DNA of 45,710 bases, taken from Nocardia sp. SYP-A9097. Lineage in GTDB: Bacteria > Actinomycetota > Actinomycetes > Mycobacteriales > Mycobacteriaceae. Location: contig NZ_WJIC01000042.1 of the NCBI RefSeq assembly GCF_009649815.1, positions 1-45,710 of the forward strand, read 5' to 3'. The notes under the pieces were generated by a model. It was not told where the DNA came from. It saw nothing but the letters and a program-made list of their open reading frames with translations, and did not search any database. Below, piece by piece: positions 41,544-45,710 of this stretch (position 1 is the first letter of the stretch; every line of letters starts with the position of its first letter). The position numbers and the translations under genes were made by a program.

Positions 41544-42149
41544 CTATGCGCTCTCGGGGCGGATTTCGAGTCGGCGTACCAGGTTGATCAGGCCCGCGCG
41601 CATCGCTTCCGGGTCTTCGGCGTCGTCGGTCAGGACCATTCGCACTACCTGGGGTACCGCGAACCACCACGCGGCCAGGGCAGCGACGGCGTACATCAGG
41701 TATCCGGGAGCCACGGCGTCGGTCAGCTTGCCCGCGCGTTGGGCGGCTGCCAGCGCGGCTACTTTGTCGGCGTAATGCGAGGCGCGCGCGGACTCGGCGG
41801 AGAGTTCACCGCCTTGCGGCTGCAACCCTTCCCAGTGCAGTAGCCGCAGGAATTGCGGGTGGGTGCGGTGGTAGTCGAAGACGTGCCCCGCGTATTCGGC
41901 CAGTTCCCCGGCCTTGTCGGCGGCGAGTGGGCTGGCGGCCGCGAGCTGTGCCAGCTGGTCGGTGAGCACGGCTTCGAACAGCCCCTGCTTATCGCCGAAG
42001 TACTGGTAGATGCGTTCTTTATTGACGCAGGCGCGGGCGGCGATGGCGGCGACGCGCGCGCCGTCCGGCCCGCGCTCGGCGAATTCGTGCACGGCGGCGT
42101 CGAGCAGCCGCTGTTTGGTTCCTTCGGTATCCCACGCCATGTGTTTCAT
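41544..42149 (-). CDS. TetR-family regulator (divergent from ilvD)
   Basis: The 201-residue regulator has an N-terminal helix-turn-helix (LLDAAVHEFAERGPDGARVA, ACVNKERIYQYFGDKQGLFE) and a C-terminal ligand domain of the TetR_C family often seen in lipid or amino-acid regulators. ATGs at 42149 and 42140 are both possible starts. It faces away from ilvD across 90 bp that contain two 19-bp repeats with AACCnCACGGTT palindromes, which it probably binds. Confidence 0.9.
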   Translation of the reverse strand: MKHMAWDTEGTKQRLLDAAVHEFAERGPDGARVAAIAARACVNKERIYQYFGDKQGLFEAVLTDQLAQLAAASPLAADKAGELAEYAGHVFDYHRTHPQFLRLLHWEGLQPQGGELSAESARASHYADKVAALAAAQRAGKLTDAVAPGYLMYAVAALAAWWFAVPQVVRMVLTDDAEDPEAMRAGLINLVRRLEIRPESA

Positions 42150-42159
42150 CCAACCATTT

Positions 42160-42220
42160 CCAACCGCACGGTTGCAGTCAGGCTAACCCGTATGCAAAAC
42201 TCCAACCACACGGTTGCAGT
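42160..42220. promoter_or_regulatory. Duplicated 19-bp operator upstream of ilvD
   Basis: CCAACCGCACGGTTGCAGT (42160-42178) and CCAACCACACGGTTGCAGT (42202-42220) differ in one base. Each contains a palindrome AACCnCACGGTT-like core (AACCG...CGGTT). Their starts are 42 bp apart, four helical turns, so a repressor could bind both on one face of the DNA. They lie between the divergent TetR and ilvD genes and the second ends just before the ilvD ribosome site. Confidence 0.75.
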
Positions 42221-42239
42221 TTTTGAAGGAGGTGGCATC

Positions 42240-44108
42240 GTGCCGGAATTGCGTTCACGCACGGTCACGCACGGCCGGAATATGGCGGGAGCCCGCGCCC
42301 TCATGCGCGCGAGCGGAGTGCCGTCGGCGGATATCGGCCGCAAGCCGGTCATCGCGATCGCCAACAGCTTCACCGAGTTCGTCCCCGGACACACCCACCT
42401 CCAGCCGGTCGGGCACATTGTGTCGGAAGCCGTGCAAGCTGCCGGAGGCATCGCACGCGAGTTCAATACCATCGCGGTCGACGACGGCATCGCCATGGGG
42501 CACGGCGGAATGCTGTACTCACTGCCCTCGCGGGACCTGATCGCGGATTCGATCGAATACATGGTGAACGCGCACTGCGCGGACGCACTGGTGTGTATCT
42601 CGAACTGCGACAAGATAACTCCCGGAATGCTCATGGCCGCCATGCGACTGAACATTCCGACGGTGTTCGTCTCCGGCGGACCGATGGAGGGCGGTACGGC
42701 GGTGCTGGTGGACGGCACCGTGCGCAGCCGACTGGATCTGATCGTCACCATGTCGGAGGCGGTGTCGCCGCTGGTGTCGGATGAGGATATGGCGTTGATC
42801 GAGGAGAACGCCTGTCCCACATGCGGTTCCTGCGCGGGAATGTTCACGGCCAATTCGATGAACTGCCTCACCGAGGCGCTGGGGCTGGCGTTGCCGGGCA
42901 ATGGGACGGTGCTGGCGACGCATACCGCTCGGCGCGCACTGTATGAAGCGGCCGGCCGCACGGTCATGGAGGTGACACGGCGGTACTACGACGAGGACGA
43001 TGATCGCGTGCTGCCACGTAATCTGGCTTCGCACAAGGCTTTCGACAATGCTGTGGCATTGGATCTGGCTATGGGCGGCTCCACCAATACGGTGCTGCAC
43101 CTGCTGGCCGCGGCGCAGGAGGCCGGGCTGGATTACGGCCTCACCGATATCGAGAAGATGTCTCTGCAGGTGCCGTGCCTGTGCAAGGTCGCACCGAATG
43201 GCGAGTACCTCATGGAGGATGTGCATCGGGCAGGCGGCATCGCGGCGATTCTCGGTGAACTGGACCGCGCCGGGCTGCTGCACCGCGATGTGGTTGCGGT
43301 GCACGCTGATTCGCTGGATGAATGGCTGGGTACGTGGGATGTGCGCGGCGGCACAGCATCCGCCGAGGCAATCGAGATGTTCCATGCCGCGCCGGGTGGA
43401 AAGCGTTCGGCCACGGCGTTCTCGCAGTCCGAGCGATGGCGTTCATTGGATGTGGACGCCGCCGAGGGATGCATTCGCGATCGCGAGCATGCATATTCGC
43501 GGGATGGTGGATTGGCGGTGCTGCGCGGGAATCTCACACCCGATGGCGCGGTGGTGAAATCGGCCGGAGTGGCGGAGCACATGCACACGTTCAGCGGGCC
43601 CGCCGTCGTGGCCGAGTCACAGGAGGACGCCGTCGATGCAATCCTCACCGGGCGGTTGCGGCCCGGCGATGTACTGGTGATCCGATACGAAGGGCCGCGC
43701 GGCGGGCCGGGAATGCAGGAGATGCTTTACCCCACTTCATATCTCAAAGGTCGCGGGTTGGCGGGGAAGTGTGCGGTGGTCACCGACGGGCGGTTCTCCG
43801 GTGGGTCATCCGGGCTTTCCATCGGCCATGTTTCGCCCGAGGCCGCGGCGGGCGGGGTGATCGCGCTGGTTCGGGATGGGGACCGGATCACCATCGACAT
43901 CCCCTCGCGGACAATGACATTGCAGGTCGGGGATGGCGAGTTGGACGAGCGGCGCGATCGACTCGAGAACGGGGGTGGGTATCGACCGGTGGCGCGGGAG
44001 CGGGCGGTTTCGGTGGCGCTGCGTAGCTACGCGCTGCTGGCCACTTCGGCCGATCGTGGGGCTGTGCGGGATTCGACTCGCTTGGACGTGCTGGAAGGTC
44101 TGCGGTAA
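42240..44108 (+). CDS. ilvD: Dihydroxy-acid dehydratase
   Basis: From GTG 42240, with AAGGAGG seven bases upstream, this 622-residue enzyme matches the IlvD/Edd family and is closer in length to the E. coli form (616) than to shorter actinobacterial ones. The iron-sulfur cysteines are visible in CISNCDKITPG (near 122) and ACPTCGSCAGMF (near 192-197). It dehydrates 2,3-dihydroxy acids in isoleucine and valine synthesis. Control by a dedicated divergent TetR is unusual for a biosynthetic ilvD, so it may be a second copy with a catabolic or conditional role. Confidence 0.93.
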   Translation: MPELRSRTVTHGRNMAGARALMRASGVPSADIGRKPVIAIANSFTEFVPGHTHLQPVGHIVSEAVQAAGGIAREFNTIAVDDGIAMGHGGMLYSLPSRDLIADSIEYMVNAHCADALVCISNCDKITPGMLMAAMRLNIPTVFVSGGPMEGGTAVLVDGTVRSRLDLIVTMSEAVSPLVSDEDMALIEENACPTCGSCAGMFTANSMNCLTEALGLALPGNGTVLATHTARRALYEAAGRTVMEVTRRYYDEDDDRVLPRNLASHKAFDNAVALDLAMGGSTNTVLHLLAAAQEAGLDYGLTDIEKMSLQVPCLCKVAPNGEYLMEDVHRAGGIAAILGELDRAGLLHRDVVAVHADSLDEWLGTWDVRGGTASAEAIEMFHAAPGGKRSATAFSQSERWRSLDVDAAEGCIRDREHAYSRDGGLAVLRGNLTPDGAVVKSAGVAEHMHTFSGPAVVAESQEDAVDAILTGRLRPGDVLVIRYEGPRGGPGMQEMLYPTSYLKGRGLAGKCAVVTDGRFSGGSSGLSIGHVSPEAAAGGVIALVRDGDRITIDIPSRTMTLQVGDGELDERRDRLENGGGYRPVARERAVSVALRSYALLATSADRGAVRDSTRLDVLEGLR

Positions 44109-44126
44109 GAGCCGGGGATTCCAATT

Positions 44127-44203
44127 CGAAAGGCGATCAATTCTGAAACTAATTGCATCACAATAGAATTCGCCTTTCGCGGTCTATTCTATCACGGTAG
44201 AAT
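44127..44203. repeat. AT-rich nested inverted repeats upstream of the DUF222 gene
   Basis: CGAAAGGCGA (44127-44136) and TCGCCTTTCG (44170-44179) are a 10-bp inverted repeat around an AT-rich loop that itself contains CAATT...AATTG. Just after it, ATTCTA (44186-44191) and TAGAAT (44198-44203) pair. The first may end ilvD transcription; the second overlaps the likely -10 of the DUF222 gene. The base composition is far more AT-rich than its surroundings. Confidence 0.5.
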
Positions 44204-44209
44204 AAAGAC

Positions 44210-45710
44210 ATGAATTCAGGGGGAAACACCGCATTGACAGTCAGTGCTTCGGCGCTGGCTGTAGCGGTGGACGGCCTCCTGGACGCGGATCTGACCCCGC
44301 ACCTGGATACCGAATTCATCGCGGTCATGCGTGAGGTGGAATCGAGCCTGCGCAAACTGGAAGCGGTCAAGCATCGCCTGACCGTGGAAACCGGCACCCG
44401 CTGCCTGGCCGCCCGCGCAGGCGCGTCGACCCCGATCAAATTCCTCGAACAGACCCTGCGGTTGTCGCACGCGGATGCGACCGCACGCTGGAATGCCGCA
44501 CAACTGTTGGCTCCCAGGGTCTTTCCCACCGGCGAGCTCGAGCCGGTACTGCCGTATGTGGGCGAGGCGCAGCGTGCAGGTGAGATCTCCGCCGACCACG
44601 CCCGCCACATCATGGCCATCATGCACCGCCTCCCCGACAGCTTGCCGGACCGCAAAAAGGAAGCCGCCCAACAGATCCTGACCGACTACGCCTGCAACGG
44701 CTTCCCCGACACGCTGCCGCGGTTGGGCAACGAAATCATGATGCGGGTCAACCCCGACGGTGAACTCGCCGCCGACCGGGATCGGCAACGTCTGCGTGGG
44801 TTGACCATCGGTCGTCAGCGCGTGAACGGAATGTCCCCGGTGTCGGGTGAACTCACCCCGACCCTGCGTGCGGTGCTGGATCCGCTGCTGGCCAAACTCG
44901 CGCGCCCCGGCATGTGCAACCCCGAAGACCCCCAAAGCCCCCGCACCGCAACCCAAGCCACCGACCGCGAGGCCCTGGCCGCCGCAGCCAAGCGTGACAC
45001 CCGCACCCCCGCCCAACGCAACCACGACGCCCTGCTCAGCTTCCTCCGATTCAACTGCAACCCCACCCAACTGGGCACCCACCGCGGCCTGCCAGTCACC
45101 GCCCTGCTGACCATGAGCGTCGCCGACGTAGAGCGCGGCACCGGCCTCGCAACCACCGCCACCGGCACCACCCTCTCAATCCCCGAAGCCCTGAAACTGG
45201 CCACCACCGCCAGCGATTCGAACACCTTCATCACAGTCCTGAACAAGGTCGGAGCACCAGTACACGTGGCACGCGTACGCCGCACCCCCGCCACACCCCG
45301 CACGGCGCCACCCGCCACACCCCGCACAACGTCACCCGAAACAACCCGCACGGCGTCACCCGAAACAACCCGGGCCGCAACCCCCAGCCCCACCCCAACC
45401 GCCTCGCCCGAAATGGCCCGTGACGCAACTCCCGACACTGCCCGCGTCGCTGCGCCCGCTACGAACTGTGTGGCAGCTTCCGGAACTACCCGTAGCACTG
45501 CGCCCGGCTCATCCGGCAGTTCACCTCTCGACACCGCACCCGGTCTCACCCTGGTCGACATGCCGCTGCACCTGGGTCATGATGACCGCCTGGCCACCAA
45601 GGCCCAGCGGTTGGCTCTCATCGCAGCCGAAAAGGGTTGCACCCGACCGGATTGCAGCGCGCCCGCGTCCCTGTCGGCGGTGCACCACATCACCGAGTGG
45701 GCCAAGGAAG
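44210..45710 (+). CDS. DUF222 (13E12-type) HNH endonuclease-like protein (3' end outside window)
   Basis: The visible 500 codons start MNSGGNTALTVSAS. An N-terminal DUF222 helical domain spans about residues 20-330 (KFLEQTLRLSHADATARWNA; GEISADHARHIMAIMHRL). The HNH part begins near 460 (KAQRLALIAAEKGCTRPDCS, then SAVHHITEW) and runs off the window. This is the REP13E12-like family, which is multicopy in mycobacteria and linked to mobile DNA. Between them is a ~95-residue low-complexity insert of Thr/Pro/Ala/Arg repeats. The upstream region is AT-rich, unlike its neighbours. Confidence 0.88.
   Translation, partial: MNSGGNTALTVSASALAVAVDGLLDADLTPHLDTEFIAVMREVESSLRKLEAVKHRLTVETGTRCLAARAGASTPIKFLEQTLRLSHADATARWNAAQLLAPRVFPTGELEPVLPYVGEAQRAGEISADHARHIMAIMHRLPDSLPDRKKEAAQQILTDYACNGFPDTLPRLGNEIMMRVNPDGELAADRDRQRLRGLTIGRQRVNGMSPVSGELTPTLRAVLDPLLAKLARPGMCNPEDPQSPRTATQATDREALAAAAKRDTRTPAQRNHDALLSFLRFNCNPTQLGTHRGLPVTALLTMSVADVERGTGLATTATGTTLSIPEALKLATTASDSNTFITVLNKVGAPVHVARVRRTPATPRTAPPATPRTTSPETTRTASPETTRAATPSPTPTASPEMARDATPDTARVAAPATNCVAASGTTRSTAPGSSGSSPLDTAPGLTLVDMPLHLGHDDRLATKAQRLALIAAEKGCTRPDCSAPASLSAVHHITEWAKE
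45291..45386 (+). repeat. 24-bp tandem repeats inside the DUF222 gene
   Basis: Four consecutive 24-bp units begin at 45291, 45315, 45339 and 45363; the first three differ by a few bases and the fourth is more diverged. They encode eight-residue units ATPRTAPP, ATPRTTSP, ETTRTASP and ETTRAATP. Looser copies continue to about 45500. The length is a multiple of three, so changes in copy number would keep the frame. Confidence 0.8.

Noticed and set aside
45231..45561. The 24-bp tandem repeats as a possible CRISPR array
   Set aside because: The units are directly adjacent without unique spacers and keep the reading frame of the DUF222 gene.

Overview
The window is high-G+C actinobacterial chromosome, most likely from the Nocardia/Rhodococcus/Mycobacterium group (Mycobacteriales). 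The signs are a protein resembling mycobacterial Rv1733c, a DUF222/13E12-type HNH protein, a SCO-type S-adenosyl methyltransferase, two cytochromes P450, several TetR regulators, and a sequence matching the KstR cholesterol-regulon operator. Genus is inference; no rRNA or tRNA gene was seen.

Left end (1-7.3 kb) is a mobile, damaged zone. It opens with the 3' part of an IS3-family element with an intact DD(35)E transposase frame. Next comes a tightly overlapping three-gene operon on the minus strand: an active-looking tyrosine recombinase, a small helix-turn-helix protein, and an 847-residue protein with nine four-cysteine zinc ribbons plus a tyrosine-recombinase-like C-terminus that lacks the catalytic tyrosine. 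This trio is the most interesting system here. Its upstream flank cuts off an ATP-dependent DNA ligase between the adenylation and OB-fold domains. Beyond it lies a head-to-head junction where a RidA-family gene and a family III CoA-transferase have both lost their 5' ends.

7.2-14.0 kb: a P450, a TetR regulator with an extra C-terminal helix-turn-helix, a divergent DHA2-type drug exporter, and a large LuxR-type ATPase regulator. 14.3-20.5 kb: a minus-strand operon for a peptide/nickel-type ABC transporter ending in an FAD/NAD(P)-binding protein fused to a VOC-like domain. The operon looks disabled: only the last ~33 codons of the substrate-binding protein remain, and the first ATPase domain lacks its Q-loop region. 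The lost 5' part of the binding-protein gene abuts a 5'-truncated glycine-rich membrane protein.

20.5-44.1 kb is mostly ordinary core and accessory metabolism: small membrane proteins, a 2-hydroxyacid dehydrogenase, UppP, several TetR/target pairs with visible operators, a GGDEF cyclase, a steroid 5-alpha-reductase-like enzyme behind a KstR-type box, a second P450 with a divergent TetR and two abutting 16-bp operators, an SDR/FAD-oxidoreductase pair, a PLP enzyme, a sirtuin, and a dihydroxy-acid dehydratase controlled by a divergent TetR through two 19-bp repeats. The window ends inside a DUF222/HNH gene carrying a 24-bp tandem-repeat insertion.

Three deletion-type scars (6.67 kb, 18.2 kb, 20.46 kb) and the cut ligase all lie in the left 21 kb, suggesting that this half is decaying while the right half is stable. 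All calls come from reading the sequence; no database search was run.
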